Positions 1 through 8,689 of a stretch of DNA of 64,000 nucleotides are shown piece after piece. The notes beneath the pieces were generated by a model, which saw only the letters and a list, made by a program, of their open reading frames with translations, did no database searches and was not told where the DNA came from. The stretch is from an uncultured Oscillospiraceae bacterium (GTDB lineage: Bacteria > Bacillota > Clostridia > Oscillospirales > Ruminococcaceae). The first letter of the stretch is position 1. Each line of letters begins with the position of its first letter. The DNA lies in assembly GCA_934464775.1 (NCBI GenBank), contig CAKSKG010000008.1, positions 1 to 64,000 of the forward strand. The letters run 5' to 3'. The position numbers and the translations under genes were made by a program.

Positions 1-129
1 AGAAGCTTCGATATCTCCGAAGTTGATAAGGAGAACATTGGTGCAGAATATAAGAACGGCGTGCTGATAATGACGCTCCCCAAGAAAGCGGAAGATGTTC
101 CCGCATCACGCCGTCTTGAAATCAAATAA
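1..129 (+). CDS. Hsp20 family small heat-shock protein, 3' end only
   Basis: The reading frame enters from outside the window and stops at TAA 127-129, so only the last 42 residues are seen. They match the end of an alpha-crystallin domain (GVLIMTLPKK) and finish with the RRLEIK tail typical of bacterial Hsp20. Small heat-shock proteins are ATP-independent holdases that bind unfolding proteins in the cytoplasm. Bases 1-92 match 503-594 of the next gene at 91 of 92 positions, so this is the upstream copy of a tandem duplication. Start and promoter lie outside the window. Confidence 0.88.
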   Translation, partial: RSFDISEVDKENIGAEYKNGVLIMTLPKKAEDVPASRRLEIK

Positions 130-193
130 TTATAAGACAAAAAACAATAACATAATGCCCGCATAAGCGGCAGTGCTTTAAGGAGGAATTTTT

Positions 194-631
194 ATGTATG
201 GACTTACACCTTATGAAAAGAACAACGCTTACAGCATCTTTGATGCGTTCCATGATTTTGAAAAAGATTTCTTCGGCGGCAAGGTTCCCACATCGGAATG
301 CAAGACCGATATCAAGGAAGAGAATGACAAGTACATCGTTGAGACCGAGCTTCCCGGCTTCGAGAAGAGCGATATCAGCATTGATATAAACGGCAATTAT
401 CTTACGATATCCGCCGAACACAGCGAAGAAAACGACGACAAGGACAAGACCGAAAACGGAACAAAGTACATTCACCGTGAACGTACCTACGGTTCCTACA
501 AGAGAAGCTTCGATATCTCCGAAGTTGATAAGGAGAACATTGGTGCAGAATATAAGAACGGCGTGCTGATAATGACGCTTCCCAAGAAAGCGGAGGCAGT
601 TCCCGAAAGCCGCCGTCTGGAGATCAAATGA
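194..631 (+). CDS. Hsp20 family small heat-shock protein
   Basis: A 145-residue small heat-shock protein, the usual family length. It has a short N-terminal region (YEKNNAYSIFDAFHDFEKDFF), the alpha-crystallin domain at about 38-135 with the ELPGFEKSDI and GVLIMTLPKK strands, and a C-terminal RRLEIK tail that plugs into neighbouring subunits. It acts as a cytoplasmic holdase chaperone. The ATG is preceded by AAGGAGG with good spacing. It lies 64 bp after the first Hsp20 copy, and its 3' end is nearly identical in DNA to that copy. No separate promoter or CIRCE element is seen in the 64-bp gap, so the two genes are probably cotranscribed. A strong terminator follows. Confidence 0.95.
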   Translation: MYGLTPYEKNNAYSIFDAFHDFEKDFFGGKVPTSECKTDIKEENDKYIVETELPGFEKSDISIDINGNYLTISAEHSEENDDKDKTENGTKYIHRERTYGSYKRSFDISEVDKENIGAEYKNGVLIMTLPKKAEAVPESRRLEIK

Positions 632-667
632 TACCGTCTTTCTTTAATATATGTACCGAATAAATAG

Positions 668-712
668 GATCACCGCCGCAGACAATGCATCGTCTGCGGC
701 GGTGATCTTTTA
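668..712. terminator. Strong terminator after hsp20, probably bidirectional
   Basis: A perfect 16-bp stem (668-683 with 692-707) encloses an 8-nt loop and is followed by TTT and a T-rich stretch on the plus strand. It lies between the hsp20 gene and the convergent gene ending at 710, and may serve both. Confidence 0.85.
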
Positions 713-1393
713 TTTTATGATATATCCCGTAAGATATCTGCTTTCGTATTTTCCTGCTTTCAGCGAGGCTTCGGCAGAGGGATAGTCGGCACTGTGCCTG
801 AAATTTCCGTATCTGTTAAAGGTCTTTGCACAGCCGTCATACACTGCGGCATAGGTGTGTATGCCAAGGTGGATATGTCCCTTGATAATGCCCCATTTGT
901 ATGAAATAATACCGCTTTTACCGTCCTTTAGCGCAGCATCAAAAGCGGCGCAGGCTTCACTGTGGCTGTTATAAGCTTTTGCATCAATGCGGATATAGTC
1001 GGCTCCGTATGCGTCAAGGCAGTTCCCGATAAGAAAAGGATCGCTGCCCCATGTTCCTTTTGGTGCAAGCCCGAGAATGCGCATTGCCGCATTTACTTCA
1101 AATTCCGCCGACAGCCTGAAAAAATCAGCGTTTATTCCCGCAGCCGCAAGCGCATTATATGCCGCCATGACCTCGCAGCATACACCGCTCATAGGCACTT
1201 TTCCGAACATCAGCTGCGGAAATGTGCCGCCGTTTTGGAATATCAGCATATCCTGCCCGTGAAATTTTTCAGTGTTTTCCGATGACAAGCCGACAGCGGT
1301 GTTTCTGCGGTAATTTTCGGAAGCAAGCATGAAAGCTCTGCTTTTTTTCTCCGAAGCAAATATTTCATCGGCACTTATCCATTTGTTTTTCAT
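710..1393 (-). CDS. Uncharacterised protein, papain/C39-like cysteine peptidase fold suspected
   Basis: 227 residues with no signal peptide or membrane segment. I do not recognise a named family. The pattern fits a papain-like or C39-like fold: Cys72-Cys73 at the start of a predicted helix (SGVCCEVMAAYNALAAAG), His179 in a strand-like stretch (GIHTYAAVYDG) and Asn193 in TFNRYGN. That Cys-His-Asn order and spacing suits cysteine peptidases or transglutaminase-like enzymes. The order is seen directly; the function is inferred. It starts just 6 bp after the end of the upstream diguanylate cyclase gene on the same strand, so the two are likely cotranscribed and may be linked to c-di-GMP signalling. 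Confidence 0.7.
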   Translation of the reverse strand: MKNKWISADEIFASEKKSRAFMLASENYRRNTAVGLSSENTEKFHGQDMLIFQNGGTFPQLMFGKVPMSGVCCEVMAAYNALAAAGINADFFRLSAEFEVNAAMRILGLAPKGTWGSDPFLIGNCLDAYGADYIRIDAKAYNSHSEACAAFDAALKDGKSGIISYKWGIIKGHIHLGIHTYAAVYDGCAKTFNRYGNFRHSADYPSAEASLKAGKYESRYLTGYIIK

Positions 1394-1399
1394 TGAACA

Positions 1400-2665
1400 T
1401 CACATTACGATGCGGTTTCTTCCGCTGTTTTTGCCCCGGTAAAGCTTTTTGTCCGCACGGTTTACAGTATCGTCAAAGGGTTCGTTTTCGATATGTACAG
1501 CCGCTCCGATAGTAAGAGTGGCAATGACGGATTTTCCGTCGCACTGAGTTTCGGTCTTTCTGACTGTGTCGAGCAGTCCGTCAAGCATACTGCGCACTTT
1601 TTTAGCGTCTGTTTCGGGTATGACCAGCAGAAATTCCTCTCCGCCCCAGCGTGAAGCATAGCCGCCGCAGGCTTCGCAGAAATTATACAGCACGGAAGAT
1701 ATCCTGCACAGTACGGCGTCTCCGAAGCTGTGACCGTAGGTATCGTTCACATTCTTGAAGTGGTCGATGTCGCACATTATAACGGTGAAAGGCTTGTTTT
1801 CAGCGGTCATATCTTCAAGGTTTTTACGGCAGCTGCGCCTGTTCAGCAGACAGGTCAGAGGGTCAAGCTCGATAAGCTCACGGAGAGTATCACGGAGCGT
1901 TGATGCGCTTCTTGCGATATCTCCGATCTCGTCTTTGCGGGAAAGAGTTACGCCGTACTGCATCTCGCAGGAAAAATCGCAGGAGGTTATCTTATCCATA
2001 AAGCCGCGGATATCCATGAGCGCACGGACTATCCTGTGTGATATCAGTGAGCAGACGAGTATAGCTATCAGCAGCACTGCCGCGCTTATCCCAATAAATA
2101 TCATCACTGCACGGTTCACATTTGAGTATGCAATATCCAGAGGAATGCCTGCATAATAGATAGCATTCACCTGTGCATATGAATCCATGACAGGGATATA
2201 GCAGCCGATGCATTTCTGCCCGTTTACATCTACATTTGAAAAAAATATCTCAAGCCCGTTATCCAGCACCTGTTCCTTTACAATAGGGTCGCACTTTGTC
2301 CCAACGGCATAGCTCCCGTCGGGATTTTTAACTGTTGTCAGCATTCTTGTATCGCCCAGAAATATTGTAAAATCAATATCCGATCTGAAATATATCAGCG
2401 ATGCGTCAACAATAAAATTATCCTCGTCAAGAGGAGTTTCGCCCTTCATCAATGTCCCGTTTTCAAGATAATATTCCCCGTGATATTTGTTGTCATAGGA
2501 ATTGAGGAAGGTGTGTGCAGCCGTTTCTATCTCCGATTTAAGGCTGTTTTCAGTGGTCGTGTATATTACGCCTGCTCCTACAACGGTTATCAGCGTGCAT
2601 ATAAGCACGGACGTGATGCATACCATTGCAAGAATGCGTGACGTAAGACTGTTTTTCCGAAGCAT
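1400..2665 (-). CDS. Membrane-bound diguanylate cyclase (Cache-like sensor, HAMP, GGDEF)
   Basis: 421 residues. A first membrane helix at about 10-35 and a second at about 187-208 flank an extracytoplasmic sensor region of roughly 150 residues. A HAMP-like linker follows, then a C-terminal GGDEF domain with the intact active-site motif RWGGEEF (GGEEF at 341-345) and the LDPLTCLLNRRS entry motif. It should make c-di-GMP from two GTP at the inner membrane face in response to an external signal. No RxxD inhibitory site is present five residues before GGEEF (the stretch reads ACGG), so feedback inhibition at the usual I-site is unlikely. It has its own promoter (2780-2808) and runs into the papain-like gene. 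Confidence 0.93.
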   Translation of the reverse strand: MLRKNSLTSRILAMVCITSVLICTLITVVGAGVIYTTTENSLKSEIETAAHTFLNSYDNKYHGEYYLENGTLMKGETPLDEDNFIVDASLIYFRSDIDFTIFLGDTRMLTTVKNPDGSYAVGTKCDPIVKEQVLDNGLEIFFSNVDVNGQKCIGCYIPVMDSYAQVNAIYYAGIPLDIAYSNVNRAVMIFIGISAAVLLIAILVCSLISHRIVRALMDIRGFMDKITSCDFSCEMQYGVTLSRKDEIGDIARSASTLRDTLRELIELDPLTCLLNRRSCRKNLEDMTAENKPFTVIMCDIDHFKNVNDTYGHSFGDAVLCRISSVLYNFCEACGGYASRWGGEEFLLVIPETDAKKVRSMLDGLLDTVRKTETQCDGKSVIATLTIGAAVHIENEPFDDTVNRADKKLYRGKNSGRNRIVM

Positions 2666-2779
2666 ATAAAAAGCCTTTCTATGCCTGCGGGTCCGATGCC
2701 GTAAGTAAAAAGCTCACATATCCCCGAGCGGCATTCGTACCTGAATGTTCCTGACGTATAATTTGTTAATAATAATTAT

Positions 2780-2808
2780 ATTATACCGCATTTTGTAAAA
2801 TATTGCAA
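2780..2808 (-). promoter_or_regulatory. Sigma-A-type promoter for the diguanylate cyclase gene
   Basis: Read on the minus strand: TTGCAA (2808-2803), 17-bp spacer, TATAAT (2785-2780). It lies about 115 bp upstream of the start codon. The rest of the gap 2666-2930 is AT-rich with no gene seen. Confidence 0.75.
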
Positions 2809-2874
2809 CAACATATTTATCGTTTTATAAACTTTTACAAAAAATGTTCAAAATTATGTTGAATCTGATTAATA

Positions 2875-2916
2875 AATATTCCCTGTACATCATTTAAAAG
2901 ATGTACAGGGAATATT
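2875..2916 (-). terminator. Hairpin terminator at the end of the nucleoside uptake operon
   Basis: A perfect 17-bp inverted repeat (2875-2891 with 2900-2916) around an 8-nt loop lies 15 bp after the stop codon of the last permease gene. The U-tract is poor, so termination efficiency is uncertain. Confidence 0.65.
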
Positions 2917-2930
2917 CCGATACGATATTG

Positions 2931-3914
2931 TCACCTGTCCTCGCGGAAGTAGTTGACGCCGCAGGCGGAAGGTTCTGCGCTCTTGTTGTTTTTGGAAGCA
3001 GATGAAACGACCAGTACGATAGCCGTTATAAGGAACGGCAGCATCTGATAGAACTCATCGGGGATATTTCCAAGCCAGCTGAGAGCGGAAAATTCGTTTG
3101 ATAAATTTCCTTTCCACGGCTGGAGAGTTTTCAGCATACCGAAGAAAAATGCTCCGAAGATAGCCTTTGCGGGGCTCCAGTTTGCGAAAATTACAAGTGC
3201 GACGGATATCCAGCCCATGCCGTTTATCCAGTTGTCGTTCCATGCGCCGCTGTTTGTAACGACTGCGAGGTAAAGTCCGCCGAGGCCGCATATTCCGCCG
3301 CCCAGCATGATGTTCACATACTTGTATGCCGTAACGTTTACGCCGCAGGCGTCAGCTGCTCCCGGATTTTCGCTTATTGAGCGGAGCTTCAGTCCCGCAC
3401 GGGTGTTCTTGATGTAAACAGCCGCAGCTATCGCAATGATAACGGCAATATAAACGAAAATGTTGTACGAGAAAAGCAGCGTTCCGATAACGGGGATATC
3501 ACGGAGAACGGGAATGCCCGTGTCGGCGGTTATGTTTTTCAGATGTTCGGAATTGTCCAGTGTGGGGAAAGTCTTTGCGGTTGTGAGGGCACGTCCGATA
3601 AATTTGTATACGCCCACGCCGAATATAGTCAGCGCAAGACCCGTAACATTCTGATTTGCCTGCATGGTAACAGTGAGGAATGCATATATGAGCGCACCCA
3701 GCATTGCGCAGAGGAATGCCGCAAGCATCGCCAGCAGCAGGCTGTTTGATCGGCAGCCGATAACATAGCCGCCGATAGCGCCCATTGCCATCATTCCCTC
3801 AACGCCAAGGTTAAGGCTTCCCGATTTTTCGGTGATTATTTCGCCTGTGGTTCCGAAAAGCAGGGGAGTTCCCGCACGGACGGAATAATAGAGAAAATTG
3901 ATAAGTGTTTCCAT
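2931..3914 (-). CDS. BMP/nucleoside-type ABC transporter permease (NupQ-like)
   Basis: 327 residues with about eight hydrophobic helices, in the branched-chain/simple-sugar permease superfamily. It is closest to the second permease of BMP-family nucleoside importers (B. subtilis NupQ/YufQ type). The stretch GEIITEKSGSLNLGVEGMMAMGA near residues 23-45 and the EAA-like loop SISENPGAADACGVNV are typical. It forms the membrane channel with the permease half of the upstream fused protein. Its ATG overlaps the stop codon of that gene by one base, implying translational coupling. It is the last gene of the xpt-BMP operon and is followed by a hairpin. Confidence 0.92.
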   Translation of the reverse strand: METLINFLYYSVRAGTPLLFGTTGEIITEKSGSLNLGVEGMMAMGAIGGYVIGCRSNSLLLAMLAAFLCAMLGALIYAFLTVTMQANQNVTGLALTIFGVGVYKFIGRALTTAKTFPTLDNSEHLKNITADTGIPVLRDIPVIGTLLFSYNIFVYIAVIIAIAAAVYIKNTRAGLKLRSISENPGAADACGVNVTAYKYVNIMLGGGICGLGGLYLAVVTNSGAWNDNWINGMGWISVALVIFANWSPAKAIFGAFFFGMLKTLQPWKGNLSNEFSALSWLGNIPDEFYQMLPFLITAIVLVVSSASKNNKSAEPSACGVNYFREDR

Positions 3915-6634
3915 TATGCGGCATCTCCTTTCTTTGAGCTTCTGGGAACGAGCTTATAGTTGATGAAGAAGTCGGCTGCAAGCACCGAGAAAAGGATTAT
4001 GCCCTGTAATATCTCGGAGGCTGCGGAAGAGATAGAGAATGCACTTTCCGCAACGGAGGTTCCTTTCTGGAGGATAGCCATAAGGCAGGACACGATAAGG
4101 ATACCGATAGGATTGAGCTTTGCCAGCCATGCAACGATGATAGCCGTCCAGCCCACATCGCCGTTTATTCCGTCGGCAAGAGTGTGGCTTGTTGCGGAGC
4201 CCGATACCTGGAGCATACCTGCCGCTCCGACGATACCCGAGCTGATAAGCATTGTGCGGACGATTATCTTGTTGACGTTCATGCCTGCGTAGCGAGCAGT
4301 ATTGGGGCTGTCGCCGACTATGGATATTTCATAGCCCTGTTTTGTTTTGCCGAAATAGAATATCATGAATACCGTCAGCAGCAGTGCTATAAAGAATGCA
4401 AGATCAAGCTTTACGCCGCCTACACTTATCTCATAAAGCCAGCAGTTCTGCGGCAGAGCCTTGAAGTCTGGACGGAGAATTGAGCCGTCCTCGGCAAGCT
4501 TGCGGAAGAACATCGTGTTTTTCAGATAGGTCAGGAAGTAATATGCGATATAGTTCAGCATAAGGGTCATAAGCGTTTCGTTCGTTCCCAGCTTTACCTT
4601 GCATACCGCAGGGATAAGTCCCAGTATGCCGCCGCCGATGAAGCCTGCAAGCAGCATGATTATCAGAGCGAGCCATGTGGGCAGGCTGTCGCCGATAAGA
4701 TGAGCCGCAGCAGTGGCGCATATCGCACCGCCGATGAACTGACCGTTTGCGCCGATATTCCAGAATTTCATCTTGAATGCAGCTGCTGTTCCAAGTGAGG
4801 TTATCAGCAGGGGATTGAGTATTCTGATAAAGCCCTGAATATAGATGTTCGATTCAAAGCAGCCCGTAATTACCTTTGCATAATAGCTAAGAGGATTGAC
4901 TCCGTTGACTGCAACGAATATTCCGCCCAGCACAACAGCCGCCAGAACGGAAAGCGTATAGAAGAGGATAGTTTTGCCCAGCGGCATTTCCCCTCTTTTT
5001 GCAACACGGAGCAGGGGAGCGGATCTTTTCTTCTGCTTTGCGGCGGAAGAGGTTTTGCTTGTATCATCGGAGCTGCCTGCGTCTGCGGAGATGTGTATAT
5101 CCTCGTCGGAGGAAAGCTTTTCAGCTTCCGCACCGCCCGTCATCAGCAGACCGAGTTCTTCCTTTTTGGCGGTTCTTGCATCAACGATGCCAGTTACCTT
5201 GCCGTGGCAGAGAACAACTATCCTGTCGCAAAGCTCCAGCATAACATCAAGGTCCTCGCCTACGAACATTACCGCCGTGCCTTTTTCCTTTTCACGATTC
5301 AGGATATTGTATATAGTGTATGATGAGTTGATGTCCAGACCTCTTACGGGATAAGCCGTGATAAGAACGCTGGGCTGCGCCTTTATCTCACGTCCCAGCA
5401 GCACCTTCTGAACATTTCCTCCCGAAAGACGGCGGACGGGAGTTTCCGTACCAGGAGTAACTACCTCCAGCTCCTTGATGACCTGTTCAGCCTCGCCCCT
5501 TGCCTTTGTACGGTTGACAAAAGGACCTTTTCCGTCGCCGTAGCTTTTCAGCATCATATTGTCTGTAATGCTGAGTGAAGCCGCAAGACCCATTCCCAGT
5601 CTGTCCTCGGGGATAAAGCTCATGCTTATTCCTCGGTTGATTATCTGCTTCGGGGTCATGCCCTCGATGTGTTCCTGCTTAAAGAGAATGCTTCCGCTGA
5701 CAAGTCCTCTAAGACCTGCGGCAGCTTCGCAAAGCTCCTTCTGACCGCTGCCCGATACGCCTGCGATACCAACGATCTCGCCGCTGTGTACCTCGAATGA
5801 TACATCTTCTGCTGCGGGAACGCCCTCATCGCTGAGTATGGTGACATTCTGCATGGTGAGCAGTGCCTCTCCCGCTTCGGAATCGGGGCGCTCGATCTCC
5901 AGCTCCACCGAACGGCCAACCATAAGATCGGTAAGCTCCTTGGGAGTTGTTTCGGAGGTCTTGACGGAAGCAACGCTTCTGCCCTTTCGGAGAACGGTCA
6001 CACGGTCGCTTATTTCCATTACCTCGTTGAGCTTGTGAGTGATGATTATTATTGCGCAGCCCTTTTCACGAAGCACACGCATTATCGCAAAAAGGCGGCG
6101 TGTTTCCTGGAGAGTAAGAACTGCCGTAGGCTCATCGAATATCAGGATATCAGCACCGTTATACAGCACCTTGAGTATCTCAACATTCTGCTTTTCGCTG
6201 ACGGACATATCGCAGACATACTTTTTCGGGTCGATATCAAAGGAAAACTCGCTTATTATCTTTCCGATCTTTTCAAATCTGTCTTTTTTCAGGAAGATGT
6301 CATTGTCGCTGTCGGAGGAAAGCAGGATATTGTCGGCTGCGGTGAATTTTTCCACCAGCTTAAAGTGCTGATGCACCATGCCTATTTTCAGCTGCTTTGA
6401 GTCCTCGGGGGACTGTATGGATACGGGATTTCCGTCAATGAATATCGAACCGCTGTCGGGCTTGTAAATACCTGCCAGCATATTCATAAGAGTGGTCTTT
6501 CCCGAACCGTTTTCGCCCAGGAGCGCAACGATCTCTCCTCTGTTTACGCTCAGGTCGATCAAATCGTTTGCGACTACCGAACCGAAGGTCTTGCGAATGC
6601 CTTTCAGCTCAATTGCCGTTTTTTTATCTGCCAC
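3914..6634 (-). CDS. Fused ABC transporter: tandem ATPase plus permease, nucleoside/BMP type (NupO-NupP fusion)
   Basis: One frame encodes what are normally two proteins. The first about 500 residues are a double nucleotide-binding protein of the RbsA/NupO type. NBD1 has Walker A GENGSGKTT, signature MSVSEKQ and Walker B ILIFDEP. NBD2 has a degenerate Walker A (GVSGSGQKE), signature SGGNVQK and an altered Walker B (VLITAYPVRGLD). A polar, acidic linker of about 50 residues follows, then a C-terminal permease of about 370 residues with several membrane helices (FKMKFWNIGANGQFIGGAI, GTNETLMTLMLNYIAYY). I place the start at GTG 6634-6632, because GGTGA sits 8 nt upstream and the protein then begins ADKKTAIELKG. 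Upstream in-frame starts at 6649 (ATG) and 6679 (GTG) have poorer ribosome sites, and the latter lies in a hairpin. Function: energises purine or nucleoside import with the BMP lipoprotein. Confidence 0.9.
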   Translation of the reverse strand: MADKKTAIELKGIRKTFGSVVANDLIDLSVNRGEIVALLGENGSGKTTLMNMLAGIYKPDSGSIFIDGNPVSIQSPEDSKQLKIGMVHQHFKLVEKFTAADNILLSSDSDNDIFLKKDRFEKIGKIISEFSFDIDPKKYVCDMSVSEKQNVEILKVLYNGADILIFDEPTAVLTLQETRRLFAIMRVLREKGCAIIIITHKLNEVMEISDRVTVLRKGRSVASVKTSETTPKELTDLMVGRSVELEIERPDSEAGEALLTMQNVTILSDEGVPAAEDVSFEVHSGEIVGIAGVSGSGQKELCEAAAGLRGLVSGSILFKQEHIEGMTPKQIINRGISMSFIPEDRLGMGLAASLSITDNMMLKSYGDGKGPFVNRTKARGEAEQVIKELEVVTPGTETPVRRLSGGNVQKVLLGREIKAQPSVLITAYPVRGLDINSSYTIYNILNREKEKGTAVMFVGEDLDVMLELCDRIVVLCHGKVTGIVDARTAKKEELGLLMTGGAEAEKLSSDEDIHISADAGSSDDTSKTSSAAKQKKRSAPLLRVAKRGEMPLGKTILFYTLSVLAAVVLGGIFVAVNGVNPLSYYAKVITGCFESNIYIQGFIRILNPLLITSLGTAAAFKMKFWNIGANGQFIGGAICATAAAHLIGDSLPTWLALIIMLLAGFIGGGILGLIPAVCKVKLGTNETLMTLMLNYIAYYFLTYLKNTMFFRKLAEDGSILRPDFKALPQNCWLYEISVGGVKLDLAFFIALLLTVFMIFYFGKTKQGYEISIVGDSPNTARYAGMNVNKIIVRTMLISSGIVGAAGMLQVSGSATSHTLADGINGDVGWTAIIVAWLAKLNPIGILIVSCLMAILQKGTSVAESAFSISSAASEILQGIILFSVLAADFFINYKLVPRSSKKGDAA

Positions 6635-6665
6635 TGTATATATCACCATTCTTTCGGAGAATACC

Positions 6666-6721
6666 AAAAAAGATTGCACGTAATACGCCGCTTTTCCGTA
6701 AGCGTATACGGCAATCTTTTT
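6666..6721 (-). promoter_or_regulatory. Intercistronic hairpin between the BMP lipoprotein and the fused ABC gene
   Basis: The outer arms at 6666-6677 and 6711-6721 (AAAGATTGC against GCAATCTTT) enclose a second imperfect stem, with A- and T-runs on both edges. Positioned in the 120-bp gap, it can act as a partial terminator or a 3' stabiliser, giving more binding protein than transporter. This is the usual reason for such structures in ABC operons. Role inferred. Confidence 0.6.
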
Positions 6722-6755
6722 CTGAGCGGAAGCGTCATGCTCCCGAAAAATTTAA

Positions 6756-7961
6756 TTATGCGAGCTGAACGCCCTTTACGAAGTAGTTCATTGAACCCTT
6801 GATGATATCATCTGTAACGGGGTCAACTGTGTTGCCTTCATTGTCAACGATGGGGGAATCAGTCTTTACAACGTTTCCGTCAGCGTCAAAGGAAAGAGCA
6901 ACGCCGCTGAATACGTCCCATTCGCCGTCCTTCATAAGCTGTCTTGCAGCTGCGATGTAGTCAGCTGTATGCTCTGCACAGTTGTCGGAAAGGGGAGAAA
7001 CGTCAACGAAGCCTTCAGCGATTCCGCCGTAGTAGTTGCCGAAATCGGACCATGTGCCGTCGATAGCTGCCTGAGTTGCTGCTGTGTAGTAAACGTCCCA
7101 GTTCCAGATAGCAGCTGTAAGGTGAGCCTTGGGAGCCTGAGCTGTCATGTCGGAGTTGTAGCCGCAGCCGAATACGCCTGCCTTTTCAGCGGCGATCTGG
7201 GGATTGGCTGTATCGCAGTGCTGTGAGATAACATCGCAGCCCATTTCGATAAGAGCGTCTGCGTATGCAGTCTCGTTAGCGGGATCATACCAAGAGGAAA
7301 GTGTCTTTACATATACTTCCGCATCGGGGTTTACGGACTGTACACCGAGAGCAAAAGCATTGATGCCGCTGCAAGTCTCGGCAAGCTCTGTGCCGTAAGC
7401 TGAAACGTAGCCGATCTTGTCTGTTTCAGTCTTAAGACCTGCTGCGATGCCTGCAAGGTAGCGTGCCTGATAAATTCTTCCGAAGTAGTTGAAGAAGTTA
7501 GTGCCGTTGGACATATAGCCTGTGCCGTGAGCGAACATAACATCGGGATATTCGTCAGCAAGAGCAGCGCAGGTCTCCATGTAGCCGTAGCTTGTGGCGA
7601 AGATGAGCTTGCAGCCCTCAGCGATGCACTCTTCGATAGCAGTCTTTGTTGCTGCTGTGTCGCTGTCGCTTACGTTGATCTTGCGGACGATCTGATCGTC
7701 GGAAAGACCGAGGTTTTCCTGCATACCCTGGATACCGAGGTCATGTGTGTAGGAATAGCCCGAACCGTCTGCGGGATCGCCGATGTGGATAACGCCTACC
7801 TTGAAATCGGCAGGTACAGCGGAATCGGAAGCATTGCCGCCCTCGGCAGCTGCTGTTGTGTCATCGGAAGCTGTGTTTGCGTCGGAAGTGTTTCCGCAGC
7901 CTGCTGTGAGAGCCATCATAGATGCTGCAAGAGCAAGAGCGGCGATTTTTTTAAGTTTCAT
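6756..7961 (-). CDS. BMP-family lipoprotein, purine nucleoside-binding protein of the ABC importer
   Basis: 401 residues from the preferred start MKLKKIAALA. The ATG at 7961-7959 has AGGG upstream; an in-frame ATG at 7985 has no ribosome site. The N-terminus is a lipoprotein signal peptide with lipobox LTAGC, followed by a Thr/Asp/Ala-rich linker. The rest is a BMP (Med/PnrA) periplasmic-binding fold: FKVGVIHIGDPADGSGYSYTHDLGIQG, FATSYGYMETCAALADEYPDVMFAHGTGY and GCDVISQHCDT. Family members bind purine nucleosides outside the membrane and pass them to the permeases. It lies between xpt and the fused ATPase-permease gene, which supports a purine substrate. Confidence 0.94.
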   Translation of the reverse strand: MKLKKIAALALAASMMALTAGCGNTSDANTASDDTTAAAEGGNASDSAVPADFKVGVIHIGDPADGSGYSYTHDLGIQGMQENLGLSDDQIVRKINVSDSDTAATKTAIEECIAEGCKLIFATSYGYMETCAALADEYPDVMFAHGTGYMSNGTNFFNYFGRIYQARYLAGIAAGLKTETDKIGYVSAYGTELAETCSGINAFALGVQSVNPDAEVYVKTLSSWYDPANETAYADALIEMGCDVISQHCDTANPQIAAEKAGVFGCGYNSDMTAQAPKAHLTAAIWNWDVYYTAATQAAIDGTWSDFGNYYGGIAEGFVDVSPLSDNCAEHTADYIAAARQLMKDGEWDVFSGVALSFDADGNVVKTDSPIVDNEGNTVDPVTDDIIKGSMNYFVKGVQLA

Positions 7962-8031
7962 ATCTTTTTCCCTTTCATAATTCATTTATATAAAAAAGAC
8001 CTGCTTTTTTATGTACTTAGATCAATTTGCG

Positions 8032-8622
8032 TCAGTCCCACTTGGGGTCTTTTCTGAAAACAACGCCGTCCTTAACGGACATTGAATCAACGATCGCAAG
8101 GCTTTCGAGACGGATACCCTTTTCCCTGATGATCTTTCCGCCGTCCTGGAAGCCCTTTTCGATAACGATACCCGCTCCGCAGAGGTTCGCTCCCGACTGC
8201 TTAACGATGTCTGCAAGTCCGAGAAGAGCGCAGCCGTTGGCGAGAAAATCATCGATGATGAGGATATTGTCGCCCTCGCCGATAAATTTCTTTGAAACGA
8301 TGATGTCATAAATGCGGCCCTTTGTAAAGGACTGTACCTTTGATGTATATACCTCGCCGTCGATATTTTTGCTTTCGGTCTTTTTTGCAAAAATAACGGG
8401 GCAGTCGAATTCGAGGGCGGAAACACAGGCAATGCCTATGCCCGAAGCCTCGATGGTGAGTATCTTATTGATGCTACAGTCGGAAAAGCGGCGCTTGAAT
8501 TCCTTGCCGATCTCCGTGAAAAGCTTAACGTCCATGCAGTGATTCAGAAAGCTGTCTACCTTGAGGATATTGTCCTCTTTAACTATTCCGTCTCTGCGGA
8601 TACGTTCCTTTAAAAGCTCCAT
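8032..8622 (-). CDS. xpt: Xanthine phosphoribosyltransferase
   Basis: 196 residues from MELLKERIRRDG, close to B. subtilis Xpt length. The ATG at 8622 follows GGAG at good spacing; an in-frame ATG at 8658 has none. The PRPP-binding loop ILIIDDFLANGCAL and the start pattern KVDSFLNHCMD are characteristic. The enzyme makes XMP from xanthine and PRPP in the cytoplasm. It heads the operon with the BMP transporter, linking salvage to uptake. Only about 60 nt separate the predicted transcription start from the ATG, with no purine aptamer visible, unlike many Firmicute xpt genes. Confidence 0.93.
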   Translation of the reverse strand: MELLKERIRRDGIVKEDNILKVDSFLNHCMDVKLFTEIGKEFKRRFSDCSINKILTIEASGIGIACVSALEFDCPVIFAKKTESKNIDGEVYTSKVQSFTKGRIYDIIVSKKFIGEGDNILIIDDFLANGCALLGLADIVKQSGANLCGAGIVIEKGFQDGGKIIREKGIRLESLAIVDSMSVKDGVVFRKDPKWD

Positions 8623-8689
8623 ATTGATCTCCAATCTGCCGTGACAGCGGAAAAGCACGCTTTCGGCAAGTGTAATACGATTACTCTAT

